42,348 nt of DNA from Lachnospiraceae bacterium (lineage in GTDB: Bacteria; Bacillota; Clostridia; Lachnospirales; Lachnospiraceae): contig JAIECJ010000076.1 of NCBI GenBank assembly GCA_029068555.1, positions 1 through 42,348 on the forward strand, in the 5' to 3' direction. Position numbers and translations under genes: made by a program. Each line of letters begins with the position of its first letter. The stretch's first letter is position 1. Positions 30,158 to 40,590 of this stretch are shown here, piece after piece. The notes beneath the pieces are model-generated. The model ran no database searches. It saw only the letters and a program-made list of their open reading frames with translations, and had not been told where the DNA came from.

Positions 30158-31687
30158 CTACTGTGAAATCATCTTTCCTTCAATATCAAAAATGTAGGGA
30201 ATTCCGCCGATTTCAACGATCCCTGTCTGCATATTTCCATTGATATCAAAATAGTAAACACTTCCGTTAATTGTTACCAGACCGACTGCCATATGTCCAT
30301 CCGCCTCATAATATTTTGTTGTAACGCCATCAGTAAACCAGCCAGTATACATGGAGCCGTCTGCTGCAAACAGGTAAGATAGACCATTTAGGTCTGCTAC
30401 GCCCGTTGTCATATGGCCTGCTTCATCAAATAAATACGTTTTTCCCTCAATTGTCTGCCATCCTGTTGCACGATGTCCGTCCGTCATTGACAGATAATAA
30501 CTGTAAACGCCATCATGGAACCATCCATGTACCATGGAACCATCTGCTGCAAAGAGATATGTCTGGTCAGCGATTGTCTGCCATCCAGTCTGCATAAGTC
30601 CCTTTGTATCAAAGTAATAATAGTTATTGGCTACAATATTCAGTCCAGTAAGCATATGTCCGTCTGTTGAAAAGAATCTTCTTCCATCAGGCAGATCAAG
30701 AAAACCAGTATACATCGCTCCATCTGCCGCAAAATAATATGACAATCCATTAATGTCCTGGAGTCCAGTAAACATTTTTCCATCTATTCCAAAAAAGTAC
30801 ATTCCTGCGCCAATTGGTGTAAAGCCGACAGCCATAACACCATCCGGATGCAGGTAATACATACTTTCCTCAAGAGGGAGCCATCCTGTTATCATGCGCC
30901 CGGCCGGATCAAGATAATACTTTGCTGTCCCTAAATCAAGCCAGCCGCGCTGCATTTTATAGTCAATATAGTAATATAAAAAACCTTTCCTTGGTACCCA
31001 TCCAGTATTCACAATGCTTGTGGAATAGTCCTTCAGGGCATAATCCAGATCCACATTGCCTTTTATCCCAGGAACACTGCCTGTGCTTGAATACTGCCAC
31101 ACTGCCGCGTCAGGAATATCACATGTGCCGCTCCACTGCGCTACCCACTTGTCAAAAAAAATGGGACCTAACCGTTCTGTATACCATTTGGTATTCGCGT
31201 AAATCATCGGATAATATCCTTCAGCCTCAAGTGTTGCACAGAAAGTATTTGCCATAAGGGACAGCATTTCCGGCGACAGAGATTTCTGGACATTGTCCTC
31301 AATGTCCCACACCACAGGATAAGAGACTTGGACATCTTGAATTGCGTTTAATACAAACTGCGCCTCAAGCGCTGCCTCTTGGACATTTGTGGCATAGGAA
31401 TAAATATAGACGCCTGTTTTTATGCCTGCCTGCTGTGCAGCAAGCATATTATAATAAAAATATTCATCAATGCCTTTTAGCGTGCTTCCTACCCTGATAA
31501 AGGCAAATGAAACACCACTCTGTGCCACCGCCTGCCAATTGATTGCGCCCTGCCATTTTGAAACATCAATTCCTCTTTCGACAACTGCCGCTTCTGATGG
31601 AATAACAGGCATGCCGCAAAGCAGGCATACTGCAAGAAGTGTGCAGACAATTCGTGTAAATTTGTTGGCTGATTTTTGTCTTTTCAT
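30158..31687 (-). CDS. GH25 lysozyme with cell-wall-binding repeats
   Basis: A 509-residue secreted muramidase. A signal peptide (about 1-33, ending near PSEAAV) is followed by the GH25 domain (35-225), with RGIDVSKWQGAINW and the catalytic acid pair in VVWDIEDN. From about residue 240 to the end come some 12 repeats of about 20 residues with YYF/G-M-TGW-type motifs, the choline/glucan-binding style that anchors enzymes to the wall. It may be an autolysin. It lies at the end of the his cluster with only 24 bases between them, and just before the radical SAM gene. Confidence 0.93.
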   Translation of the reverse strand: MKRQKSANKFTRIVCTLLAVCLLCGMPVIPSEAAVVERGIDVSKWQGAINWQAVAQSGVSFAFIRVGSTLKGIDEYFYYNMLAAQQAGIKTGVYIYSYATNVQEAALEAQFVLNAIQDVQVSYPVVWDIEDNVQKSLSPEMLSLMANTFCATLEAEGYYPMIYANTKWYTERLGPIFFDKWVAQWSGTCDIPDAAVWQYSSTGSVPGIKGNVDLDYALKDYSTSIVNTGWVPRKGFLYYYIDYKMQRGWLDLGTAKYYLDPAGRMITGWLPLEESMYYLHPDGVMAVGFTPIGAGMYFFGIDGKMFTGLQDINGLSYYFAADGAMYTGFLDLPDGRRFFSTDGHMLTGLNIVANNYYYFDTKGLMQTGWQTIADQTYLFAADGSMVHGWFHDGVYSYYLSMTDGHRATGWQTIEGKTYLFDEAGHMTTGVADLNGLSYLFAADGSMYTGWFTDGVTTKYYEADGHMAVGLVTINGSVYYFDINGNMQTGIVEIGGIPYIFDIEGKMISQ

Positions 31688-31711
31688 CAGTCAGCTTTCC
31701 TCCCTTTTGTT

Positions 31712-32299
31712 TTATAAACTTCCTTTGGTAGAGAGCACATCTTTGATGCGTTCATCCATGGATACTGCCATATCAAGTGCCTTTGCAAACGCCTTGAATA
31801 TCGCCTCAATCATATGGTGGCTGTTGTCACCGCTAAGCATTTTGATATGAATATTCATCGCTGCATTGTAGGATACTGCATAGAAAAATTCTTTAACCAG
31901 AGATGTATCAAAGCTGCCAACCAAATCATTTGGAAAATCACAGTCAAACTGTAGATAAGGACGACCACACAGGTCAACCGCACACAATGCCAGCGCATCA
32001 TCCATCGGCAGGACAAAATAACCATAACGCTTGATTCCTTTTTTGTCTCCAACAGCCTCCTTTATGACTGTTCCCAGTACAATACCGGCGTCTTCCACCG
32101 TGTGATGACCATCAACCTCCAAATCGCCTTTTATCTTAACCTCCAAATCAAAAAAACCATGTTTTGAAAAACCCTCAAGCATATGGTCAAAAAAACCGAT
32201 TCCCGTATTTATGCAGGATTTTCCTTCTCCATTGAGGTTCAGCTTCATATAGATATCCGTTTCCTTAGTTACTCTTTTTATTTCTGCCGTTCTGTCCAT
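31712..32299 (-). CDS. hisB: Imidazoleglycerol-phosphate dehydratase
   Basis: Sixth step of histidine synthesis. 195 residues with the manganese-binding FFDHML, HHTVEDAGI, and MDDALALCAVDLCGRPYL, SGDNSHHMIEAIFKAFAKAL repeats. The start at 32299 follows GGAAAGGAA and yields MDRTAEIKR; the frame upstream overlaps hisD's end and is not used. It is the single-function form without a phosphatase domain. Fourth gene of hisZGDB. Confidence 0.95.
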   Translation of the reverse strand: MDRTAEIKRVTKETDIYMKLNLNGEGKSCINTGIGFFDHMLEGFSKHGFFDLEVKIKGDLEVDGHHTVEDAGIVLGTVIKEAVGDKKGIKRYGYFVLPMDDALALCAVDLCGRPYLQFDCDFPNDLVGSFDTSLVKEFFYAVSYNAAMNIHIKMLSGDNSHHMIEAIFKAFAKALDMAVSMDERIKDVLSTKGSL

Positions 32300-32327
32300 A
32301 GCGATTCCTTTCCACTTATGTATTACG

Positions 32328-33626
32328 TTATGATTTATTCTCAAACCGCACATGAATGGAATTTGCATGTGCGGTAAGTCCCTCTTTCTTTGCAAAAAGT
32401 TCAATGTCTTCATGAACCTTTTCCAGTGCTTCTCTAGAATAGGAGATAATGCTTGATTTCTTTACATAGTCATCCACACTCAATGGAGAGAAGAATTTTG
32501 CCGTTCCGTTCGTTGGCAGTACATGGTTTGGTCCCGCATAATAGTCTCCAAGCGGTTCAGACGAATATTCCCCTAAGAAGATTGCACCTGCATTTCTGAT
32601 TTTTGTCATAGTGTCAAATGGATTTTTTGTCAAAATCTCAAGATGCTCCGAGGCAATCTCGTTTGCAGCTTCAACAGCGGTCTCCATATCTGGTGCAACA
32701 AGGATATATCCGTAGTTGTCGAGTGACTTCTGTATAATTTCCCTGCGTTGCAGTACCTTGACAAATTCATCCACTTCAACAGATACTTTTTCAGCAAGTT
32801 TCTCACTTGTAGTAATCAGAATTGCGGATGCTAGCTCATCATGTTCCGCCTGCGACAGCAAGTCTGCCGCTACATACCTTGGCGTGGCGCTCTCATCGGC
32901 GAGCACAAGGATTTCGGACGGACCTGCGATAGAGTCAATGCTTACATGACCATATACAGCACGTTTTGCAAGCGCGACGAAAATGTTTCCGGGACCAACG
33001 ATTTTGTCGACTTTGGGAATCATTTCAGTTCCGTATGCAAGCGCTGCAATTGCCTGTGCACCACCAACTTTGTAAATGGTATCCACGCCTGCAATATCTG
33101 CAGCGACAAGCGTTGCAGGGTTCACCTTTCCGTCTGCTCCTGCCGGAGTGGTCATGATAATATTGGAAACACCAGCCACTTTTGCGGGAATGACATTCAT
33201 CAGTGTTGTTGACGGATAAGCCGCCTTTCCTCCCGGTACATAGACACCAACATTCTGCATGGGGGTAATCTTCTGTCCAAGGATTGTTCCGTCTTCTTTG
33301 GCGTCAAACCAGCTGTTTCTCTTTTGTTTCTCATGATAGGTACGAATATTAGCAGCAGAGTCCCGCATCACTTGTATGAAATGATTGTCCACCTCCTTGT
33401 ACGCAGCATCAATCTCCGCTCTGGTAACTTGAAAGTTTTCTTTAGTAGTTGTGCATTTGTCGAATTTCAGGGAGTATTCAAAGATGGCTTCCTCCTTGCG
33501 GTTTTTCACGTTTTCAATTATATCCGCAACGACTTTCTCATAATCACCGTAATTGTTTGTACTGCGCTTCAATAAATTTTCAAGCAGATTCTGCTTGGTA
33601 TCGTTTGTCAATTTTACAATTCTCAT
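32328..33626 (-). CDS. hisD: Histidinol dehydrogenase
   Basis: Last two oxidation steps of histidine synthesis. 432 residues, zinc and NAD dependent. Signature [50 protein letters not shown] and SLLSQAEHD-type zinc site ([15 protein letters not shown]) are all present, plus EHLEI and [12 protein letters not shown]. It overlaps the hisG stop by four bases (ATGA), indicating coupled translation. Confidence 0.96.
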   Translation of the reverse strand: MRIVKLTNDTKQNLLENLLKRSTNNYGDYEKVVADIIENVKNRKEEAIFEYSLKFDKCTTTKENFQVTRAEIDAAYKEVDNHFIQVMRDSAANIRTYHEKQKRNSWFDAKEDGTILGQKITPMQNVGVYVPGGKAAYPSTTLMNVIPAKVAGVSNIIMTTPAGADGKVNPATLVAADIAGVDTIYKVGGAQAIAALAYGTEMIPKVDKIVGPGNIFVALAKRAVYGHVSIDSIAGPSEILVLADESATPRYVAADLLSQAEHDELASAILITTSEKLAEKVSVEVDEFVKVLQRREIIQKSLDNYGYILVAPDMETAVEAANEIASEHLEILTKNPFDTMTKIRNAGAIFLGEYSSEPLGDYYAGPNHVLPTNGTAKFFSPLSVDDYVKKSSIISYSREALEKVHEDIELFAKKEGLTAHANSIHVRFENKS

Positions 33627-34279
33627 AACTCCTCCTTCAGAGCTTGTAGTAGTTCTTTCATTCTTTCAGCTTCCATTTTCATGCTTACCTGATTGACTAT
33701 CATTCTCGCAGAAAGCGGACAAATCTCCTCTAACACTTCCAATCCGTTTTCTTTTAAAGTAGATCCAGTCTCGACTATATCGACAATCACATCACTAAGT
33801 CCCACAATTGGTCCCAGTTCAACAGAGCCGTTTAGTTTAATAATATCAACCGTCTGATGCTTTTGGTTATAAAAATAATCCTTGGCAATTTTGGGATATT
33901 TACTCGCCACTCGTATCATCTCATGATGCTGCAAAAGTTCTTTTGCAGAGGCTGGACCGCACACACACATTCGGCATTTCCCAAATCCAAGGTCGAGCAC
34001 CTCATACACTCTTCTGTTTTCCTCCAGAATAGTGTCACTTCCCACAACACCGATATCAGCAGCACCATACTCTACATATGTAGGTACATCTGGACCTTTC
34101 GCAAGAAAAAATTTCAATTTCAATTCTTCGTTTACAAAAATTAGTTTTCTAGAACCTTTATCCTTCATTTCCTCACATGTGATACCTACCTTCTCAAGCA
34201 GCTCCAGTGTTTTGTCTGCCAGCCTTCCCTTGCCAAGTGCGAAGGTAAGGTATCTCATATCCTGCATTACTTTATCCAT
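33623..34279 (-). CDS. hisG: ATP phosphoribosyltransferase, short catalytic form
   Basis: First step of histidine synthesis. 218 residues: the short HisG lacking the C-terminal histidine-sensing domain, which therefore requires HisZ, encoded just upstream. Motifs LTFALGKGRLADKTLELL, the DVPTYVEYGAADIGVVGSD loop and DVIVDIVETGSTLKENGLEV (PRPP site) are clear. The ATG at 34279 follows a GGGGG ribosome site. Confidence 0.95.
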   Translation of the reverse strand: MDKVMQDMRYLTFALGKGRLADKTLELLEKVGITCEEMKDKGSRKLIFVNEELKLKFFLAKGPDVPTYVEYGAADIGVVGSDTILEENRRVYEVLDLGFGKCRMCVCGPASAKELLQHHEMIRVASKYPKIAKDYFYNQKHQTVDIIKLNGSVELGPIVGLSDVIVDIVETGSTLKENGLEVLEEICPLSARMIVNQVSMKMEAERMKELLQALKEEL

Positions 34280-34330
34280 AATTAATCCCCCATTCTTGCC
34301 ATATGAAAACCCTTTGATTTTTCACGCTAT

Positions 34331-35512
34331 TTAAAGATATATTACCTTGGAAAAATAATTTTCCCCAGCAAATTTCATGTAATGCTCTTTGTTTTTTTCG
34401 CATTTCATTAGTACTGCATGGTATCCCTGTTCCCTATACGCCTTCGCTTTTGCAACCGCTTCCCCAAAATCTGTCGAATATACAAGCAAAACATTTTTGT
34501 TCTCAAGTTCGGGACAGCGCTTTTGTCTGGTGAGTGCTGATACGAGGTCGTCAATTATGACTACAAAGCCAGTTGCAGGTGTGGACTTTCCGAACTTTTC
34601 CAAAAGGTTGTCATAACGCCCGCCTTTTGCAATGGCACTTCCTGCCTGATATGTATATGCGCTGAAAATTACGCCTGTGTAATAATTATATTTGCTAACC
34701 ATTGCAAGGTCAAAAGAAATATATTTTTCCACGCCATATATTTTTAACTTTTCATAAACTTGTATTAACCGTTCTATTGCCTTTTGTGAGCGAGAATTAT
34801 CCGCATATTCCAAGGCTCTGTCGAGAATATCATAGGAACCGAACAGACTGTTTACACTTAAAAGTGCTTCAATTGATTTTTCTGGTATCTTTTTATCAAT
34901 CAGAAGCTCATGCGCGCCAAATTCATTTCTGTTTGATATGAATTCACGCAGTGCAAGTTCAGTTTCCTCATCAAGCGCTGCATGTGCACATAAACCCTTG
35001 AAATAATCAATCTGTCCCACTGATACCTGAAAATCTTGTAACCCAGAATTCAAGAGTGCCTCAACAAGCATTGATATCATTTCCGCATCCGCTTCGGACG
35101 AACCATCCCCGATAAGCTCTGCTCCCATCTGTGTTGTTTCTTTCAATTTTCCCTGCAGGTTATTTGTGTTGATAAAATTGTTACCAGAATAACAAAAACG
35201 GAGTGGAATTGTCTCATCCATAAAGTACTTGGCGGCACACCTTGCGATAGAAGGCGTAAAATCAGGTCGCAGAACGAGCGTGTTTCCCTCTTTGTCAAAA
35301 AATTTGTATAACTCCTTGGAAGGTGTTGTGCCTATTTCACGGCTAAAAACATCAAAAAATTCAAAAGTAGGTGTCTGGATATCCTGATATCCGTAACTGT
35401 GAAGCTTATCCCCAAACAGCTTCTGAATGTTTTGTTTGTTTGCATATTCCTTTCCATATATATCGCGCACTCCCTCGGGAGTATGTACAAGTCTTTTTCC
35501 TATAAAATCCAT
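34331..35512 (-). CDS. hisZ: ATP phosphoribosyltransferase regulatory subunit
   Basis: A 393-residue class II aminoacyl-tRNA synthetase-like protein that lacks tRNA charging and instead activates and confers histidine feedback on the short HisG. It shows PEGVRDIYGKEYANK, the motif-2-like LVLRPDFTPSIARCAAKY, and the late GGRYDNLLEKFGKSTPATGFVVIID. The presence of short HisG next door separates it from a true HisS. GGAGG is just ahead of the ATG. Leads the his operon from its own promoter. Confidence 0.94.
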   Translation of the reverse strand: MDFIGKRLVHTPEGVRDIYGKEYANKQNIQKLFGDKLHSYGYQDIQTPTFEFFDVFSREIGTTPSKELYKFFDKEGNTLVLRPDFTPSIARCAAKYFMDETIPLRFCYSGNNFINTNNLQGKLKETTQMGAELIGDGSSEADAEMISMLVEALLNSGLQDFQVSVGQIDYFKGLCAHAALDEETELALREFISNRNEFGAHELLIDKKIPEKSIEALLSVNSLFGSYDILDRALEYADNSRSQKAIERLIQVYEKLKIYGVEKYISFDLAMVSKYNYYTGVIFSAYTYQAGSAIAKGGRYDNLLEKFGKSTPATGFVVIIDDLVSALTRQKRCPELENKNVLLVYSTDFGEAVAKAKAYREQGYHAVLMKCEKNKEHYMKFAGENYFSKVIYL

Positions 35513-35550
35513 GTTAGACCTCCAGTATGTTTACTTTAGCGCACTAACGT

Positions 35551-35572
35551 GCTAATTCATTAGCGAATTAGC
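35551..35572. promoter_or_regulatory. Palindrome in the hisZ leader, possible his operator
   Basis: GCTAATTC (35551-35558), spacer ATTAGC, GAATTAGC (35565-35572): a perfect 8-bp inverted repeat within the first 35 transcribed bases of the his mRNA. Related TTAGCG/CGCTAA words recur on both sides (35536-35578). A DNA operator fits better than an RNA switch because there is no T-run, no leader peptide and no T-box. Confidence 0.5.
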
Positions 35573-35588
35573 ATAACGCATTAATCGA

Positions 35589-35617
35589 AGTATACACTTT
35601 TTTACCCTATGTGTCAA
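35589..35617 (-). promoter_or_regulatory. Promoter of the hisZGDB operon
   Basis: On the minus strand, a perfect TTGACA (35612-35617), 17 bases, then TATACT (35589-35594). The -35 box contains the TGA stop codon of recU. Confidence 0.8.
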
Positions 35618-36156
35618 CTATTACAATCTCTGTCATTCAAATCAATCTGAATCATGTCCAGATATGGTACCATTTGACCGCCCTTATGCTTCATAAAATA
35701 CTTATCTTTTAATTCTTCAATCCGGAAACTTTTTCTCCCGCCATTTTCCATCCGTTCCCAGAAAATATTCAGTTCCCGTATGCTCATATAGTACATAACA
35801 TCGCGCGCTGTGAAGTAAATCAGGAAAAATGCAATGCCATCCTGCTTGTCAAATTCTCTCATAAACTGAACCTGATGGGGATGTATCTTTTGCAGTGTAA
35901 ACAAATCAACTGCGCATTCTTTGGCATCAAAGCAGACTGGAATACCCTGAACCACCCCTATATAATCAACTGTACTTTTCTGTTCAAAATAAGCAAGTGT
36001 TATGTGCCTCGTCTCCTTATCAATCGTAATTGGTGTAATCGGTGTCGGAACCTTTTGGATAAGGGCTAGTCCGCTGTCACGATATTTTTCATTTGTCATA
36101 TTTACCATTTCTTCCAAAAGGGAACCGCGTAGCCCACGGGAATTCCATGTAGGCAT
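35614..36156 (-). CDS. recU: Holliday junction resolvase RecU
   Basis: A 180-residue structure-specific nuclease that resolves recombination intermediates in Gram-positives. NSRGLRGSLLEEMVN starts the fold; the metal-binding core is STVDYIGVVQGIPVCFDAKEC, followed by LHPHQ-like IHPHQVQFMREFDKQDGIAFFLIYF. RecU is commonly encoded beside a class A penicillin-binding protein; here it lies between a pseudouridine synthase (four-base gap) and the his operon. Confidence 0.92.
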   Translation of the reverse strand: MPTWNSRGLRGSLLEEMVNMTNEKYRDSGLALIQKVPTPITPITIDKETRHITLAYFEQKSTVDYIGVVQGIPVCFDAKECAVDLFTLQKIHPHQVQFMREFDKQDGIAFFLIYFTARDVMYYMSIRELNIFWERMENGGRKSFRIEELKDKYFMKHKGGQMVPYLDMIQIDLNDRDCNS

Positions 36157-36160
36157 ATCT

Positions 36161-37174
36161 CTATTCCTCCTCTAGCAGTCTGTTAAAAATATCAGGGGGC
36201 GGACATTCCAATACCATGCCTGCTGTCGGTGCAAAGGTCGGATTGTCAGCCAATGGAAATACAAGCTTATGTGCATGAAGCATTTGACTGTGTATTCCTT
36301 TTTTGGCATATTTTTGATTGATGGCAGGACTGCCATACTTGACATCCCCTATGATGGGGTGACCAAGTGACGACAAATGGGCACGTATCTGATGCGTCTT
36401 CCCCGTAAAAAGCTGTACTTCCATTAATGTCATATCATGAGCTGTACGAACTGTATAAAATGCCGTGTCAATATATTCTGCATTTTTTTTCAAAGAGTCT
36501 GGAACATCGGATTCTCTGGAAAAAACAGTTACTTTGTTCTGCATAGTGTCTTTATATAAATAACCTGTAATATGTTCATTCATGCAGACTGTTCCTGACA
36601 CCAGACAATAATAATACTTATCTAATGATTTATCTTTGATAATGCTGCTTAAATACTGACTCCCCAAAAGTGTTTTTCCACATAGAACCATTCCAGATGT
36701 GTTCCGGTCAAGCCTGTTGCAGACTGAAGGCTTAAAAGTTGAGAGCGTCTCTGCTGTGATACACTTGCTGAAAAGCAGATAACCTGTCAGCCACTCATTG
36801 ATACTAACGTCTTCTGGTTTAGATTTTTGTGAAAGAATTCCTGCTGGTTTATTGACAATCAGGATGTTATCATCCTCATATATGATACTCAAATCATTTA
36901 GTTCATGATAAGCCTGTTCGTAAGGCGTAATATCAAAAGGACAATATGCAGACTTACCGCCAAATTTTTCAAAGGTGCCATCTGCAAGGAAAAGCTTTAC
37001 TTCATCATCAAGGCAGAGCCTTTCCTTTCCATATGCCTTCTTTCCATTTAATACAATATTCTTCTTCCGTAGCATCTTATAGATAAAACTGTCTGGGGCA
37101 TCCTTTAACAGCTTTTTCAGATATTTGTCAAAACGCTGTCCTGCTTCGTTTGTAGTAATCCTTGTCGAAATCAT
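36161..37174 (-). CDS. RluA-family pseudouridine synthase
   Basis: A 337-residue enzyme of the RluA/RluC group. The S4-like RNA-binding domain (about 10-75: GQRFDKYLKKLLKDAPDSFIYKMLRKKNIVLNG) precedes the catalytic domain, with NRLDRNTSGMVLCGK and GKTHQIRAHLSSLGHPIIGD. It is distinct from the lspA-linked paralogue at 6826. The RNA target cannot be assigned from sequence. Confidence 0.9.
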   Translation of the reverse strand: MISTRITTNEAGQRFDKYLKKLLKDAPDSFIYKMLRKKNIVLNGKKAYGKERLCLDDEVKLFLADGTFEKFGGKSAYCPFDITPYEQAYHELNDLSIIYEDDNILIVNKPAGILSQKSKPEDVSINEWLTGYLLFSKCITAETLSTFKPSVCNRLDRNTSGMVLCGKTLLGSQYLSSIIKDKSLDKYYYCLVSGTVCMNEHITGYLYKDTMQNKVTVFSRESDVPDSLKKNAEYIDTAFYTVRTAHDMTLMEVQLFTGKTHQIRAHLSSLGHPIIGDVKYGSPAINQKYAKKGIHSQMLHAHKLVFPLADNPTFAPTAGMVLECPPPDIFNRLLEEE

Positions 37175-37202
37175 AGTAGGTTGTCTCCATTTAATAAACT
37201 TA

Positions 37203-37769
37203 TTATAGGGAAATGTCGCACAAAATTTCCAGAATTTCCGTCTCCTTCTTTCCGGATTCCAATCCCTGAATCTGAATTAACCGTTCCATAAAACGTGTTT
37301 TTTCATGAAAAATCTTGACAGTTGTATTTTTGATACTATTCTGTTTCAAAATCCCTTTAATATGCTCCTCGCAGGCTGCTGCATCACAGTCCTGAAACTC
37401 TGTATAGCCGATCAGACTGTTCCCACATACAGCAAAGCAGTTGATTGCAAAATTTTTATTATATGAAGTCAGGTACATGCTGTAAATAGTTGAGACATCC
37501 CCTTCTTTTTTGGATATTTCCTGATAGATATCTTCGCTGAACTTTGGTATTTTCATATACATGATAACAGATACAAGACTTTTACTTGAAGGCAGCATAC
37601 CCAGTACAGCAACAATTGTCAGGAGATTTTCTTTCTTTCCGGTTAAAAAATATCCCAGCAAAAAAACTGCAATGGATATTATAAAATATGCCGCTGTACG
37701 GATAATCACCCTTTTGGTTTCATAGGACGGATATCCGTAGTCACCTTTCTTTTTCCTTTGTATCTTCAT
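37203..37769 (-). CDS. Two-pass membrane protein of unknown function
   Basis: A 188-residue protein. A basic N-terminus (MKIQRKKKGDYGYPSYETKR) is followed by two hydrophobic segments at about residues 25-45 and 50-70, then a soluble 110-residue domain rich in charged residues. I recognise no family. Start at 37769 is set by GGAGG upstream. It lies between the SDR gene and the pseudouridine synthase gene on the same strand. Confidence 0.72.
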   Translation of the reverse strand: MKIQRKKKGDYGYPSYETKRVIIRTAAYFIISIAVFLLGYFLTGKKENLLTIVAVLGMLPSSKSLVSVIMYMKIPKFSEDIYQEISKKEGDVSTIYSMYLTSYNKNFAINCFAVCGNSLIGYTEFQDCDAAACEEHIKGILKQNSIKNTTVKIFHEKTRFMERLIQIQGLESGKKETEILEILCDISL

Positions 37770-37809
37770 ACGAATCCTCCATTCCTGCAAAAAAACTGTG
37801 ATTCTTATA

Positions 37810-38571
37810 TTATTTCAGAAACCGCATAAACTCCAAAATAGCACTGTGTGGAAATATTTTTGCCGCAACTTCAAAACTCTTAATCCATGCACCATACACT
37901 GACCGCTCTCTCCTATAGTAAGAATCCTTTATTGCTTTCTCTACTACCTGGTCTGCGCGGACAAGCGTTAGTTTTTTGACAGCAAGCGTGCTGCCCGTCT
38001 TTTCTGCAATGTCAAAAAAAGGCGTGTCAACTGGTCCCGGACATACCGCTGTCACATAAAATTTTTTTGTACGCAGTTCCCGATTCAAGGCTCTGGAAAA
38101 ACTGTATACATAAGACTTTGTCGCTGCGTATACTGCAAAATTAGGCTGAGGCAAAAATGCAGCGCTTGAGGCCAGCTGTATGATTCTGCTGTTTTTCTTC
38201 ATATAAGGAATGCACAAATAAGTCATCTGTGTCAATGCCTTACAGTTTACGTCTATCATGCCAAGTTCATCACCAATGTCGGAAGTGGAAAAGTCCCCCA
38301 TAATACCATAACCGGCACAGTTGACAAGCATACGGATCACTGGCTTTTCATCAGCAAGTAGTTTTTTGAGTTTTATCATATCGTCTTTATTGGTAACATC
38401 CATATCCAGAACACGTGTTGTGTGTTCAAGATACTGTGCCACTTCAAGCATTTCTTTTTTTCTGCGCGCAATCAGCCATATCTCATCAATATTGTGAAAA
38501 ACATTGTCCAGCTGCAGTGCAAATTCTACGCCCATACCAGAGGACGCGCCTGTAATTAAAATAATATTCAT
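37810..38571 (-). CDS. Short-chain dehydrogenase/reductase
   Basis: A 253-residue NAD(P)-dependent oxidoreductase. It has the cofactor loop TGASSGMGVEFA, the NCAGYG motif, and the catalytic Ser plus YAATKSY (Tyr and Lys). The RR after the second strand (LIARRKKEML) suggests NADP preference. The C-terminal region resembles the DltE-like/YqjQ subgroup of lipid- or envelope-associated SDRs, so the substrate is open. Close upstream is ygiQ, 24 bases away. Confidence 0.88.
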   Translation of the reverse strand: MNIILITGASSGMGVEFALQLDNVFHNIDEIWLIARRKKEMLEVAQYLEHTTRVLDMDVTNKDDMIKLKKLLADEKPVIRMLVNCAGYGIMGDFSTSDIGDELGMIDVNCKALTQMTYLCIPYMKKNSRIIQLASSAAFLPQPNFAVYAATKSYVYSFSRALNRELRTKKFYVTAVCPGPVDTPFFDIAEKTGSTLAVKKLTLVRADQVVEKAIKDSYYRRERSVYGAWIKSFEVAAKIFPHSAILEFMRFLK

Positions 38572-38595
38572 ATAATATTCCTTTCTGCTGCTTTT

Positions 38596-40590
38596 TTAGG
38601 CCTTTTTTTTGTGCGTGTTTCGTATTGTTTTCTTCTTTGTATGTTTATCAGTTTCCTTTCCCTTACTCATATTATTACATTTATGGTAAAATTTATCAGT
38701 TTCTTTTCTTTTTTTGGGGGGTGATACTTGCCGACAAATCTCACCAGCCAATTTTCTGGGTTTTATTAGGCACTTTTTGTCAAACCCTATCAAATCCTCT
38801 CTTCCCGCAAGCTTTAATGCCTCCCGAACAAGGTCATAATTCTTGGGATTACGGTACTGAATCAGTGCCCGCTGCATCGCCTTTTCATGTGGGTTTTTGC
38901 ATACATATACACGTTTCATTGTCACAGGATCAATCCCTGTATAATACATAACAGTCGACATGGTTGATGGTGTCGGATAAAAATCTTGTACCTGTTCTGG
39001 CATATATCCAATATCTCTTAAATATTCGGCTAACGCTACAGCCTCCTTGATTGTTGAACCTGGGTGTGACGACATCAGATAAGGAACCAGAAACTGATTC
39101 TTTCCAATTTTTTTGTTCAACCTGCGATATTTTTCTGTAAAGGCTTCATAGACAGAATTTTCTGGTTTCCCCATCTTGGACAAAACTGTGTTACAGATAT
39201 GCTCTGGCGCGACCTTGAGCTGTCCGCTGATATGGTGTTCGACAAGTTCCCTGAAAAAAGTATCATCCTTATCCAGCAAAAGGTAGTCAAAGCGGATTCC
39301 AGAACGCACAAAAACTTTTTTAACATTTGGAAGGCTACGAATTTTTCGCAATAGTGACAAATAATCCAAATGACTTACTTCAAGGTTTGGACATGGCTTT
39401 GGACACAGGCATTGTCTGTGTTTACAGACACCAGAATGAAGCTGTTTCTGACATGAGGGCTTCCTGAAATTAGCCGTCGGACCGCCGACATCATGAATGT
39501 ACCCTTTGAAATCCTTGTCCTGTGTGATAAGCTTTGCTTCTTCAATAATAGACTCATGACTCCGTACCTGTATAGTACGTCCCTGGTGGAACGTAAGGGC
39601 ACAAAAATTGCACCCGCCAAAGCAGCCGCGATTGCTTATCAGGGAAAATTTAATTTCGGAAATAGCCGGAACTCCGCCAAGTGTCTCATAAGAAGGATGA
39701 TATGTGCGCTGGTATGGCAAACCATACACATCATCCATCTCCTGTATGGTAAGGGGCGGTTGCGGTATATTTTGCACAACATAAATTCCATTTGGATAGG
39801 GCTCTATCAAGGTTTTTCCGTTAAATGCATCTGTATTGTCATGTTGTATCTTAAAACTTTTTGCATATAGCACTTTATCTGAAACCATCTCATCATAAGA
39901 CGGTAGTAATTCATAATCATAAAGCCCTGAAATATCCTTGGTTTTATATACAGTACCAGCAATAAAGGACATATCTTTTATTGCTATTCCGCTGTTTAAC
40001 GCATCGGCTATCTCAATAATGGACTTTTCTCCCATTCCATATGAAATAATATCTGCCTGACTATCCAGCAAAATTGAACGCTTAAAGGAGTCAGACCAAT
40101 AATCATAGTGTGCCATGCGCCGCAGACTTGCCTCAATTCCTCCGATGATAATTGGTGTAGTTTTGTATTTTTTGCGGATAAGATTGCTGTATACTACTGT
40201 GGCATGATCGGGTCTCTTATAAGGCTTGCCACCTGGTGTATAAGCATCTGTTTCACGATGTTTTTTTGATACATAGTAATGATTTACCATAGAATCCATA
40301 TTTCCAGAAGACACCAGAAATCCGAGGCGTGGCGTCCCTAAAATAGTAATACTGTCATCATTCTTCCAGTCTGGCTGCGAAATAATTCCGACAGTATATC
40401 CATGAGACTGCAGTAGACGCGTGATTATAGCATGACCGAAGGAAGGATGGTCGACATAGGCGTCTCCTGTGACATAAATAAAATCCAGCTGGCTTATGCC
40501 AAGTTCCCTTACATCCTCCAATGTTATAGGAAGAAAACCATTCGCAAGTGACAATTTATTATCCTCCCTTTTGTGTATTTGTAATTTCAA
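38596..40590 (-). CDS. YgiQ family radical SAM protein
   Basis: A 664-residue UPF0313/YgiQ protein. The N-terminal region ([45 protein letters not shown]) is the YgiQ N-terminal domain. The radical SAM cluster motif is [16 protein letters not shown] near residue 320, and the C-terminal domain has [23 protein letters not shown]. The last 60 residues are a lysine-rich, low-complexity tail. Function unknown. It overlaps the pseudouridine synthase gene by four bases. Confidence 0.92.
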   Translation of the reverse strand: MKLQIHKREDNKLSLANGFLPITLEDVRELGISQLDFIYVTGDAYVDHPSFGHAIITRLLQSHGYTVGIISQPDWKNDDSITILGTPRLGFLVSSGNMDSMVNHYYVSKKHRETDAYTPGGKPYKRPDHATVVYSNLIRKKYKTTPIIIGGIEASLRRMAHYDYWSDSFKRSILLDSQADIISYGMGEKSIIEIADALNSGIAIKDMSFIAGTVYKTKDISGLYDYELLPSYDEMVSDKVLYAKSFKIQHDNTDAFNGKTLIEPYPNGIYVVQNIPQPPLTIQEMDDVYGLPYQRTYHPSYETLGGVPAISEIKFSLISNRGCFGGCNFCALTFHQGRTIQVRSHESIIEEAKLITQDKDFKGYIHDVGGPTANFRKPSCQKQLHSGVCKHRQCLCPKPCPNLEVSHLDYLSLLRKIRSLPNVKKVFVRSGIRFDYLLLDKDDTFFRELVEHHISGQLKVAPEHICNTVLSKMGKPENSVYEAFTEKYRRLNKKIGKNQFLVPYLMSSHPGSTIKEAVALAEYLRDIGYMPEQVQDFYPTPSTMSTVMYYTGIDPVTMKRVYVCKNPHEKAMQRALIQYRNPKNYDLVREALKLAGREDLIGFDKKCLIKPRKLAGEICRQVSPPKKRKETDKFYHKCNNMSKGKETDKHTKKKTIRNTHKKKA

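Noticed and set aside
35513-35582. T-box or histidine attenuator before hisZ
   Set aside because: The leader is only about 70 nt, with no T-box sequence, no run of His codons and no terminator stem.
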